DNA of 6,732 bases from Methanolinea sp. UBA477 (GCA_002509485.1 DAWO01000037.1:1-6732); one strand, 5' to 3'. Positions 1 to 6,558 are shown, counted from the stretch's first letter. Made by a program: numbers and translations. The notes: generated by a model not told the origin, from the letters alone.

Positions 1-100
1 ACGGCGCCTCCGGAAAACGAGGCATGGGGACGACGACCGAAAGGACGCGCCAAACGTTCCACTACATCCCCATCCAAACCATGCAACGACCCGCCCCCGA
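1..100. other. 3' flank of the SIR2-like gene, no gene seen
   Basis: This GC-rich stretch follows the stop codon of the SIR2-like gene. It contains a short inverted repeat, GCCTC (6-10) and GAGGC (19-23), with an 8-nt loop, but no T tract on the minus strand. A small plus-strand frame starting at 24 runs into the coding region and has no support. Confidence 0.3.
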
Positions 101-2503
101 TCACCACCCCGCGTCAAGCACTTTCCGGACCTCCGAGTCAAGGCCACCCAACTTTTCCGTTAAGTCCGATGCATTGAAAGGAAGGGAGACTGTCACTTTC
201 ATTATCTTCGGGAGTGCGCCGTCCCACTTCAGCGATGGGAGCCGGTCCAGAACAGTTTTCACGTTCTCATTGTAGTTCTGGGGGCCGAACCTCAGTTTCC
301 GTATGCCGCCGACTCCTTTCAGTTCGTATATCCCGCGCATCTCCTCTGCATACACCTCCGCTTCCGTGTCGTCCTCTTCTGCCTGGCACAGCAGCGCCAG
401 CAGCCTGCATTGCCAGTTCCACGCACCCGGACCGAGAAGCGTTTCCAGTCCGGCCTTATTGTTATATCCCTTGAGAACCCGCATAATTATGGCTTTATCG
501 CGACTCGGACAGACAACCAGGGCTTTTCCATAGTTGTACAGCGTATTAAAGACCGCCGCATTCTTCCAGCGTTGTCCATCAGACGCAAGCACCTCCTCCA
601 GGCGGTCCGGATCGAGACCCAGGCATCCCAGACTCTTTCTGAAACTCTCGATCGCCCTATTGCCGTATGCCGCAGAGTCCGCCTCCGTTTCCATCGCAAG
701 GGAGAGTTCACAGAGCCCGAGATTCCTGTACCCCTGGTGGCTCTCCCTGATAAACCGGGAAGCGTCGGAGAGGTGCATGTAATCCTCAAAGAGTTTCTCT
801 GCCTGAGCGTAGTCCCCCATCCGGAGGGCTACCAGCCCGTGGACGTTGAGCGTCTGGTTTGGCCCCCCTTCGCCGGTCACGTTGCCGATCTCATCATAGA
901 TCGCTGTGCTCAGCGCGCAGAGGCTGCTGCACGATTGTAACAGAGCTTGCAGCTTCTGCTTCTGACCTCGATTCGTTAAAGGCGGAAGGTCCGGGACCGC
1001 ATTCATAGTGACCAGCGCAAGAGAGCGGAGCGCCTGGGCAAGCTTGTATAACTTCATCCGGTTGGTCTTGACCAGCGTCGTGTATTCCTGGAGCGCCTCA
1101 AATCCATACTTCACCCCCTCGGTTGCCTGGTTCTGCAGCCGGTTGAGGTGGGTGAGCACATAACAGGCATCGGCCACTCCTTCTCTATCGTGCAGGTCCG
1201 TGAATGTCTGGAGAGCCGTATGTGCCCTCTGCTGGCCCGGGGACAACTCTGCCTGATCCATCCTCTCCCGGACCCGCCGGTATGCGGTGTCCGCTTCCGC
1301 CAGGTCCACCTGCGCAATAAGGTGCTTGATGCTTTCGAGGCTCGCCTCTTTAAAGAGGGTCAGCGCCTTCTCGTTCCCCTCCCTGGTATTCAGGTACCTC
1401 AAAAGTTCTGCAGAGAGCTTCTTCTGTTCGATGGTGTTGAGCGATTCAGACCATAATCTGATGATGTCGTCTGCGATGTTGCACCCCCCTCCGGGTTCCG
1501 TGGCCCGTGCTCCGGAAGCAGCCACTCCCCGGAGGCTGTTGATAAACTGGAGGGTGTTGGTTTCGATCAGTATCCCTGCCCCATCGCCATATGAGGAAAG
1601 AAGAGAATGAATGTTCTTTATCGAGACTTCGGCCCATGGGATCGTTGAAAGCGAGTGTGATTCCCCTGCCCGCAGTCCGGGGGAAAAGGAACCTTTCGTG
1701 CATGTTATCTTACAGGCGCCGGGATCCCTGCAGTGCTTTATCCAATAGATCTTCTTCTTCAGGATCCTGGGATCCGACAGTACCGGATAGAGATCATACT
1801 CGTCTCGCATACTGTGGCCCAGCACGATCCAGTCGTGATCCGCAAGAAGGGCGCGTATGAGATCTGTCTTGTGCTGCGCGGCGGCAGACTGAAGTCGATA
1901 CAGCAGCGTAACGATCGAGTCTTTCGTATCCTCTCCGGAGGGAGAGTAGAAGGAACCGTGCAACTTGATCAGGCAACCGGCGGCAGAGTCCGGGTCTGCG
2001 GCCAGTCTGTCAAAGTCTGCGTCATAGATGGCACACTTCTTCAATATCTCATCTGTCCTCTGCAGATAAGCGTCCTCGATGAGGCTATCGAAGTTTGTTG
2101 TGAGGACGATGTGACCCTGATCCAGCATCTCCGCAAGGAATTCGTGAATTGTGTTCGGTCGGATCCCGGCGCCACGTTTATTGAGCTTACAGGTGTTCAG
2201 TACCTCCAGAGGCAGCAGGCCCCGCTCCCCCAGCAGGTCGTGGAGGATCTGGAAGAAGAATTCCGGTCTGACCCGGTTTCCTAACTCGTTCAATGTGCCG
2301 TCCATGCCCCGGAGGTCGGGTAACTGCTGGAGGCAGGGCTCTTGAGGAAACTGCGGGACAGATGAGGGTTCTTCTTTGGAGACCCCTGCTCCCACCAGGA
2401 AGACTACCTGGTTTCCTTGGTCATCGTAAATCCTGTCTCTGATCTCCTTCGTTATACCCTCGAGGCCTGGTTCTTTTAGATCGTCCGTTCCCGCTAACCC
2501 CAT
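101..2503 (-). CDS. SIR2-like domain protein with helical/TPR-like C-terminal half (putative NAD-cleaving defence effector)
   Basis: The reading frame is open without interruption. From the ATG at 2503 it encodes 800 residues. Seen in the protein: a SIR2-like core near residues 15-265 with VGAGVS (37-42), TTNFD (135-139, Asn137), KLHGS (180-184, His182) and LGHSMRDEYD (228-237). The Asn and His occupy the places of the catalytic pair in NAD-cleaving SIR2 domains such as ThsA. The remaining ~500 residues are mostly alpha-helical, and residues ~552-627 (NVHGLVALRMGDYAQAEKLF and the helices after it) read like TPR repeats. Known: bacterial SIR2 proteins with helical-repeat tails deplete NAD+ when they sense phage. 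That this protein does so is inferred. There is no signal peptide or membrane segment, so it is probably cytosolic. Start choice: an ATG at 2587 would add 28 residues, but a strong TATA box lies inside that extension, about 26 nt before the ATG at 2503, which favours a leaderless transcript from 2503. The gene stands alone; its upstream neighbour is a galE-like remnant. Confidence 0.88.
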   Translation of the reverse strand: MGLAGTDDLKEPGLEGITKEIRDRIYDDQGNQVVFLVGAGVSKEEPSSVPQFPQEPCLQQLPDLRGMDGTLNELGNRVRPEFFFQILHDLLGERGLLPLEVLNTCKLNKRGAGIRPNTIHEFLAEMLDQGHIVLTTNFDSLIEDAYLQRTDEILKKCAIYDADFDRLAADPDSAAGCLIKLHGSFYSPSGEDTKDSIVTLLYRLQSAAAQHKTDLIRALLADHDWIVLGHSMRDEYDLYPVLSDPRILKKKIYWIKHCRDPGACKITCTKGSFSPGLRAGESHSLSTIPWAEVSIKNIHSLLSSYGDGAGILIETNTLQFINSLRGVAASGARATEPGGGCNIADDIIRLWSESLNTIEQKKLSAELLRYLNTREGNEKALTLFKEASLESIKHLIAQVDLAEADTAYRRVRERMDQAELSPGQQRAHTALQTFTDLHDREGVADACYVLTHLNRLQNQATEGVKYGFEALQEYTTLVKTNRMKLYKLAQALRSLALVTMNAVPDLPPLTNRGQKQKLQALLQSCSSLCALSTAIYDEIGNVTGEGGPNQTLNVHGLVALRMGDYAQAEKLFEDYMHLSDASRFIRESHQGYRNLGLCELSLAMETEADSAAYGNRAIESFRKSLGCLGLDPDRLEEVLASDGQRWKNAAVFNTLYNYGKALVVCPSRDKAIIMRVLKGYNNKAGLETLLGPGAWNWQCRLLALLCQAEEDDTEAEVYAEEMRGIYELKGVGGIRKLRFGPQNYNENVKTVLDRLPSLKWDGALPKIMKVTVSLPFNASDLTEKLGGLDSEVRKVLDAGW

Positions 2504-2523
2504 GTCAAATCCCAAGCTAGTAT

Positions 2524-2535
2524 CTATATAAAAAT
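2524..2535 (-). promoter_or_regulatory. Archaeal TATA box of the SIR2-like gene
   Basis: The minus strand reads ATTTTTATATAG in an otherwise GC-rich neighbourhood. Its centre is about 26 nt from the ATG at 2503, the normal distance from an archaeal box A to the transcription start. The mRNA would therefore begin at or next to the start codon. A GGGAT just before the ATG is at most a weak Shine-Dalgarno sequence. Confidence 0.6.
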
Positions 2536-2690
2536 TTGTCGTTTTTATCCTGGTAGTCCTATGTGCAGATGGGTTTTTCTGAAACATCTCAGATCCTGCC
2601 GCGCGTGGGGGTTACCCTGCCGATTCTATCGGTGTGCTCTGGAGGGCGACTCTAGAGATGCTTGGTAAGGATCGATCACATCGGGAAGAC

Positions 2691-3002
2691 TCACTGCCGA
2701 TACCAGGGGCCGGGGGCTGTACCGGTCACGTTCTGGATGCGAGCGGGTTCTTCACCGACCGGAGCACGGAGGGAATGGCCGCCGAGGATGCCGTCCGCGC
2801 CGGGGAAGGTCTCCATGAGGAGGTCGAGGTCGGTGACGCTCCCCTCGATGAAGGTCACGCGGGGGTGGTTGGCGAGGTGTTCGATGTTCGCCAGCCGGCC
2901 GGTGGCGAGGTTGTCGATGATGACGACGTCGTGATTTTGAGCTAAGGTGTCTGCAAGGTTCGAGCCGATGAACCCGGCCCCGCCGGTGACGATGTAGCGC
3001 AT
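2691..3002 (-). pseudogene. Truncated, frame-damaged N-terminus of an NAD-dependent sugar epimerase (GalE-like)
   Basis: The frame from the ATG at 3002 begins MRYIVTGGAGFIGSNL, the GxxGxxG Rossmann motif of extended short-chain dehydrogenases. It continues through VVIIDNLATG and VTFIEGSVTDLDLLMETF, typical of UDP-glucose 4-epimerase-like proteins. After GADGI (about residue 73) the frame turns to nonsense, but another frame on the same strand (about 2739-2782) reads AAIPSVLRSVKNPLAS, close to the AAIPSVPRSV segment expected next in the family. The original frame resumes with NVTGT and then stops after about eight unrelated residues. The simplest reading is two short deletions, near 2782-2787 and 2733-2738, that cancel in frame, plus loss of the remaining ~200 residues. 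A working enzyme has ~300-330 residues, with a YxxxK catalytic motif that is absent here. No clear promoter or ribosome site precedes the ATG. Confidence 0.75.
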
Positions 3003-3226
3003 GAAGAGTTTACGTTGAGAGCGGGTTTAGGGGTTTCTGAATGGTGTTGGCGGGGGGTGCATTCGAGCTGATTCGGGTTCCACAGTATGGGCCTGGCGAA
3101 GGTATGTTAGAGCAGATAGTGAACGGGTTAGGGATACCGGCTTTATTTTTCAGGACCCGGTACCTGATCGATTACCGAAGGTCTGCATTGGAATGCCGAT
3201 TGTTCATTATCATCAGACTTTATGTT
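3003..3226. other. Intergenic stretch without a supported gene
   Basis: This lies between the start of the epimerase remnant and the stop codon of the DUF3644-like gene. A plus-strand frame at 3041-3283 is open but has no Shine-Dalgarno or TATA element, resembles no family I recognise, and runs into the 3' end of the neighbouring gene. A short perfect palindrome, GCATTGGAATGC (3185-3196), lies about 30 nt beyond the DUF3644-like stop. It is too small, and lacks the T-tract, to be called a terminator. The region may hold the boundary between the low-GC insert and the GC-rich remnant. Confidence 0.4.
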
Positions 3227-4207
3227 CTAAGCGTACTTGTCCCGATTTTCTTCGCAATGTGTCCTTACAACCTTCAACCATGATTCATACCAATACCAAT
3301 TTTTGACTACTGTGACACCATACCCTTTCGCGGGATTTTTTCCATCTAATTTCTTCCAGAGTTGAATGTGGTGATACATGTTGAATTTAGGATAGCCCTC
3401 GTCACGCATTGTCTGGACGATATATCCTGCGGGATACTTGGGCCGCTCCGTTTCCTTTACCAAGGCATATGTCTTGTTGATTCCTTGAGCCATCTCAGAG
3501 TCTGCCTTGACGAACGTGATCACCTCATCGGCCTGTCCTTTGCTGTTTGCGGTTTTCCCGGTGAGTAAAACCCGGTATGCATATCGCGTGCTCTGAAACT
3601 CTTCCGGCGAGAGTTCGTCTTCAAAACGATTTATGCAGGCAGAGATATGTTTCGGGATGTCGGATCTTTCAGAAAGGATGTTCAGTTGCTCTCGACTTAC
3701 TGCTGAGAACTGTAAACATACTGGTAAATGCTTATCAATGCCGTTTCTCTCTCCGAAGAATTTCTGGACGTAGTGGTTGTAGTTTAAGGCACATGCTTGG
3801 AATTTCGCGGTGATAGTATCATCAATATGCGATGTCATCTGGTGTTCAATCTCATGGCGAAGTGTTATCAGAAATCGTAGATTATTGGATGTATCGTTGT
3901 CTAAGGGGTTGTTTTTGTCGTTCAAGCACCTCTCGAGTTCCCAACGCTTGTCTGCTCCATACTTCGTTTTATCAAAGTGCTTACGTTTCCCATTTTGGCT
4001 AAAATAACGATAATCTATCTTGTTATTCCGGTAATAAGCGTGCAATAGGTAAGTCCAAGCAATATGCATGGTGACAATGAAAAGCTCCGACTTGAAACTG
4101 ATTTGAGGATTATTGAAAATCTGTACAGCTGCCATCGCAGCGTCTCGTGACTTGTTGACGAGTTCTGCCTTTATTGATCCGATACGCCTTCTTCTAGTGC
4201 GCGACAT
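3227..4207 (-). CDS. DUF3644-like protein with HEPN-type R-x4-H motif (putative ribonuclease/defence protein)
   Basis: The gene encodes 326 residues. I recognise the overall pattern as DUF3644-like from memory: an N-terminal helical part (about 10-155) and a conserved aromatic C-terminus (about 255-316, with MYHHIQLWKKL and NWYWYESWLKVV). Seen: an Arg/Lys-rich start (MSRTRRRR), a helix with FIVTMHIAWTYLLHAYYR (43-60), and LRHEIEH with Arg117 and His122. R-[NHD]-x3-H spacing is the signature of HEPN nucleases, which often cut RNA in toxin-antitoxin and abortive-infection systems. The C-terminal block looks like a small nucleic-acid-binding or winged-helix module; that is inference. The start is supported by AGAGATGAT ending 4 nt before the ATG. 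Base composition is much lower in G+C than the SIR2 gene (about 38% in 3841-3900), suggesting recent transfer. It is transcribed divergently from the gene at 4506. No antitoxin is evident next to it, so it is more likely a stand-alone effector than half of a classical pair. Confidence 0.82.
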   Translation of the reverse strand: MSRTRRRRIGSIKAELVNKSRDAAMAAVQIFNNPQISFKSELFIVTMHIAWTYLLHAYYRNNKIDYRYFSQNGKRKHFDKTKYGADKRWELERCLNDKNNPLDNDTSNNLRFLITLRHEIEHQMTSHIDDTITAKFQACALNYNHYVQKFFGERNGIDKHLPVCLQFSAVSREQLNILSERSDIPKHISACINRFEDELSPEEFQSTRYAYRVLLTGKTANSKGQADEVITFVKADSEMAQGINKTYALVKETERPKYPAGYIVQTMRDEGYPKFNMYHHIQLWKKLDGKNPAKGYGVTVVKNWYWYESWLKVVRTHCEENRDKYA

Positions 4208-4210
4208 CTA

Positions 4211-4219
4211 ATCATCTCT
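4211..4219 (-). promoter_or_regulatory. Shine-Dalgarno of the DUF3644-like gene
   Basis: The minus strand reads AGAGATGAT three nt before the ATG at 4207. It matches most of the GGAGGTGAT complement of the archaeal 16S rRNA end and supports this ATG as the start. This gene therefore seems to use a leadered mRNA, unlike the two genes with TATA boxes at -26. Confidence 0.5.
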
Positions 4220-4290
4220 GGTCTAGAATCTCTATCGCAGTTCTACAGTGCGGGTAAAGGGAGATCTCTTTAGCAAAGGAAAAGTGTTTT

Positions 4291-4300
4291 GATATATACT
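4291..4300 (-). promoter_or_regulatory. Candidate TATA box for the DUF3644-like gene
   Basis: The minus strand reads AGTATATATC, 84-93 nt upstream of the ATG at 4207. Transcription would begin near 4270, leaving a ~60 nt leader that ends in the Shine-Dalgarno sequence at 4211-4219. The call rests on the TATATA core alone in an AT-rich background. Confidence 0.35.
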
Positions 4301-4505
4301 TGCCTTAAAAATGGCTAAACTGAAATCAAATTGATCTAATGCCTCGCGCATGTAAAATGAGCAAAACAAAACCCTATACTCGATGCCTTGATGAAGTAAG
4401 TTAGGGAACTTAATATTAGCTGATCGTTCATATCGGAGAGTGAACATCCGGTGCTCCGTTCCCACTAGGAAAAGCGTTGAGAGATACAACAGATATGGAT
4501 GACTT

Positions 4506-5192
4506 ATGGATGAGGATTCAAGAATTCAGTTAGAACAGGCCGCAATATCTGTCAAAAATGCAGTCTTCTCTAATATCCCTGTTGTTGGGGGTATTCTAGA
4601 TGAAGTTCTCTTTGAACACCGGAATCGGGTAAAACAGGAGCGATTGAATCGGTTTGTCGAGGAGTTTAAGAAATACTTGAGATCAATGGGTTCCTGTGAC
4701 ATTGATCAAAAACACCTAAAGAGCGAAGAGTTTGGAGACATATTTGAGTCCATACTTCGCAGGGTCGTAAACACCGCATCCGAGGAGAAGGTACATCGAT
4801 TCAAGAAGATTCTGCTGAACGAGATGGAGCATACCTACGAGTCTGACTTCAAAGAAACGTTCCTCGATATCGCCTTCCGCATCAACGAAGATCAAATCCA
4901 GATCCTCAAGCATTTCTGGAATGTCAAAGATGGTTGTGAATCTGAAGACAACTCTGAGCAGAGAGTCGTTGATGGTGAAGGTGCCGAGACTTCTCTCAAG
5001 TATAAAGCAAATCTCCTAGGATTCGATGAGGCAATGTATCTCTTCTACGTCCAGGATTTGATCTCGAAATCGCTGTTACTTGATGAAGCTATTGCACTAT
5101 TCGGTGGAAGGACAAAACCCTATATCAACCTGAGAATAACGCCCTTTGGTGAGGAATTTCTGAGGTTTATTGAAGGATCTCCTGACCAGTAG
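4506..5192 (+). CDS. Uncharacterised 228-residue helical protein
   Basis: I do not recognise a named family with confidence. Seen: an amphipathic N-terminal region with a short hydrophobic Gly-rich segment (SNIPVVGGILDEVLF, 22-36) followed by a charged, probably coiled helix (FEHRNRVKQERLNRFVEEF, 36-54). Then come more acidic/basic helices to about 140, a variable acidic linker (141-160), and a C-terminal part ending INLRITPFGEEFLRFI (207-222). That ending resembles the last strand and helix of winged-helix modules and the ITPFG endings of DUF4393-like proteins. The IPVVGG segment is too short to be a certain membrane span. GGATGA (4497-4502) just before the ATG supports the start. It is the only plus-strand gene here. 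Its last 26 bp overlap the 3' end of the convergent gene at 5167-6153, so the two transcripts are antisense at their ends. Low G+C (about 42% in 4681-4740) groups it with the DUF3644-like gene. A sensor or immunity role is possible but unproven. Confidence 0.75.
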   Translation: MDEDSRIQLEQAAISVKNAVFSNIPVVGGILDEVLFEHRNRVKQERLNRFVEEFKKYLRSMGSCDIDQKHLKSEEFGDIFESILRRVVNTASEEKVHRFKKILLNEMEHTYESDFKETFLDIAFRINEDQIQILKHFWNVKDGCESEDNSEQRVVDGEGAETSLKYKANLLGFDEAMYLFYVQDLISKSLLLDEAIALFGGRTKPYINLRITPFGEEFLRFIEGSPDQ

Positions 5193-6153
5193 GTTGCCTC
5201 CGCTCCTCATTTTTCCCGGAGAGTATCTGCTGCAACCACTCGGCCCGGGTCGGTCCCATCAGGCGCGTGAAGAACCGCTTCTCCTTCTCTGATAAGTTGC
5301 ATCTCAATGCCGACCTGAATTCGGACGTGCCGTTCCGGTAATGGATGATGCCTGAGATCCGTCCGGAAGCATCCTCGCCAAACCCCATCATTATTTCTGG
5401 ATATGCATATGTGCAGTTAATGATGAGGACCACCGGGTAGCCGGTACCACTGGTGGCTTCCAAAATCTGGTTGATGACTTTATTCTCCACTACAATCTCC
5501 GCTCTAGATGGACCGGCGTACCCCTCCCTCTCGATTCCCCTGCCGGGATCAAAGAAGCCAGCATGTGGTGTATCACTGTACATTAACTCAGTCTCCAGGC
5601 TCATCCGGGGCGTCGTGACCTCGATGAAGATATCCCTCCCATCCGGGCGGACCCTGAAATCGAGGTTCTTGGGCTTATCCTTCGTGTTCTTGCCCTCCCG
5701 GGTCTTACCCCCGGGCGCCACATCCCTCTCAGGAGAGCAGCCCGCTCGCTTCAGTGCGTCGTAGACCTCGAGTTCGGAGGAATAGTTTAGGAAGTTACTC
5801 AAGAGTTTTTCACCGAATTCAGCGTTCGCGTACTCGGGGTAGAGGTTCAGCCAGTTCTCCACACGCTGAAGTCTGTCCTGGAACTCCCCATCCTCTACTG
5901 AATATAACAGGATCCCGCCAAGAGATAATTCAGCAATCTCCTCAAATCTCTCTGGAGGTATCCTCTCCTTATACTGATTGAAAGCCACCCGGTAGAGCAG
6001 GGAATTCTGCAAGACGATGCTGCTTAACATTGGATAACTGGCGAGGTTCCGCAGCATGATCTCCTTCTCCTCGTCTGTAGCCTCAATGGTATTGCGCTTC
6101 TTCTGTTCCTCGTTATCTTCAGGAAGAGCAGACCTTTTCGTAGTCTGAGACAT
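5167..6153 (-). CDS. Uncharacterised 328-residue protein with PD-(D/E)XK-like core (Lys replaced by Thr)
   Basis: No named family is recognised. Seen: a charged, disordered N-terminus (1-32, rich in Glu and Lys); a helical region (33-120); then a core resembling the PD-(D/E)XK nuclease fold. A helix with SELEVYDALKRAGCSPERDV (126-145) supplies Glu127 or Glu129. Asp165 lies in NLDFRV, and FIEVTTP follows with Glu178-Val-Thr180. The order E...D-x12-E-x-T matches the family layout, with Thr where Lys is usual. A strand VVLIINCTYAYPEI (241-254) comes later. The protein may be an active variant, an inactive relative that only binds nucleic acid, or a chance resemblance. The ATG at 6153 is supported by a TATA box about 26 nt upstream, implying a leaderless mRNA. 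The gene ends inside the opposing gene at 4506-5192. G+C is uneven along the gene (about 48% at the 5' end, 68% near 5700). The C-terminal tail (312-328) is polar and probably flexible. Confidence 0.8.
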   Translation of the reverse strand: MSQTTKRSALPEDNEEQKKRNTIEATDEEKEIMLRNLASYPMLSSIVLQNSLLYRVAFNQYKERIPPERFEEIAELSLGGILLYSVEDGEFQDRLQRVENWLNLYPEYANAEFGEKLLSNFLNYSSELEVYDALKRAGCSPERDVAPGGKTREGKNTKDKPKNLDFRVRPDGRDIFIEVTTPRMSLETELMYSDTPHAGFFDPGRGIEREGYAGPSRAEIVVENKVINQILEATSGTGYPVVLIINCTYAYPEIMMGFGEDASGRISGIIHYRNGTSEFRSALRCNLSEKEKRFFTRLMGPTRAEWLQQILSGKNEERRQPTGQEILQ

Positions 6154-6174
6154 CAGTATGCCTTATCGGGTAGG

Positions 6175-6184
6175 TTTTATAAAC
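6175..6184 (-). promoter_or_regulatory. Archaeal TATA box of the 328-residue gene
   Basis: The minus strand reads GTTTATAAAA, a near-consensus archaeal box A. Its centre is about 26 nt from the ATG at 6153, so transcription should begin at the start codon. No Shine-Dalgarno sequence lies between them (the bases are CATACTG next to the ATG), which agrees with leaderless translation. Confidence 0.65.
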
Positions 6185-6219
6185 AGTTGCCTTCTGTAGG
6201 GCCGTAGCCGCCCCGGCAA

Positions 6220-6432
6220 TCAACAATATCGCTCCCTCCTCACCCCGCCTGAGCACCCCCGCACCAGCACCACCACCCCGCGCTGACCGTCGAGAGCCGC
6301 CGCTCCAGCGCCCGGATCCGGGTCTCAAAATCCTCAAGCGCACCTCCATCCGCGCGAGCGTCTTACAGATCCACTTCACGTCCCGGTTCGTCTCGTAAAA
6401 CCGAGCTCCCGGGTGGTCTTCTCCTCGGTCAT
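6220..6432 (-). pseudogene. Frameshifted remnant of a small coiled-coil protein
   Basis: An ATG at 6432 is preceded by a perfect AGGAGG nine nt upstream and opens MTEEKTTREL, then runs into nonsense and a stop. A second frame picks up FYETNRDVKWICKTLARME (to about 6346). A third gives LEDFETRIRALERRLSTVSA, a clear heptad-type coiled coil, ending in Trp/Cys/Gly residues and a stop at 6240. The first frame then offers a short hydrophobic VVVLV run and stops at 6220. Read in order, these pieces make one sensible small protein with a helical coiled coil and perhaps a C-terminal membrane anchor, in the style of XhlA-like proteins. At least two frame disruptions are needed, near 6401-6405 and 6339-6346. 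Sequencing error is an alternative explanation. The single open frame that spans this stretch (6119-6562) is partly out of frame with the conserved-looking pieces and includes the T8 tract, so I do not call it as a gene. Confidence 0.55.
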
Positions 6433-6441
6433 CAAGGTAGC

Positions 6442-6447
6442 CCTCCT
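6442..6447 (-). promoter_or_regulatory. Shine-Dalgarno AGGAGG before the frameshifted remnant
   Basis: The minus strand reads AGGAGG with nine nt to the ATG at 6432. This is the best ribosome-binding site in the window. It shows that 6432 was a genuine start even though the reading frame after it is now broken. Confidence 0.55.
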
Positions 6448-6501
6448 GGAGGACAGTGGGACGTCCGGGAGAAAAAGCCTGACCGTAAGGATTATGTGCA
6501 T

Positions 6502-6509
6502 AAAAAAAA
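6502..6509 (-). terminator. Oligo-T terminator after the YgiT-type antitoxin gene
   Basis: Eight consecutive T on the minus strand, about 50 nt past the TGA at 6559, in a GC-rich setting. Archaeal RNA polymerase commonly terminates at such T tracts without needing a hairpin. It separates the antitoxin transcript from the remnant at 6432. Confidence 0.5.
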
Positions 6510-6558
6510 GGGCGGAGCGTTGCGCGTCTGGTCAGAAAGCCACCGGGCCTCCCCGGCC

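Larger units (their letters stand above)
4208..4505. promoter_or_regulatory. AT-rich divergent promoter region
   Basis: About 300 bases separate the divergent starts at 4207 (minus) and 4506 (plus). Toward the minus gene there is AGTATATATC (4291-4300), a TATA candidate that would give a leader of roughly 60 nt. Toward the plus gene, CTTAATATTA (4409-4418) is a weaker candidate. A minus-strand frame at 4232-4489 is open, but it begins with TTG, has no Shine-Dalgarno, and resembles nothing I recognise. I treat it as non-coding, although a small regulator cannot be excluded. Confidence 0.45.

Noticed and set aside
410..940. Plus-strand 176-codon open frame, and the similar one at 1733-2284
   Set aside because: These are antisense to the well-supported SIR2-like gene in GC-rich DNA, where long chance frames are common; no family features are seen.
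2951..2970. GGTTCGAG resembling a tRNA T-arm
   Set aside because: It encodes part of the FIGSNL motif on the minus strand, and no acceptor or anticodon arms can be formed around it.
3041..3283. Plus-strand 80-codon open frame
   Set aside because: No ribosome site or promoter, overlaps the 3' end of the DUF3644-like gene on the other strand, and resembles no family.
4232..4489. Minus-strand 85-codon open frame in the divergent promoter region
   Set aside because: TTG start, no Shine-Dalgarno, no recognisable motif, and it overlaps the promoter candidates of both flanking genes.
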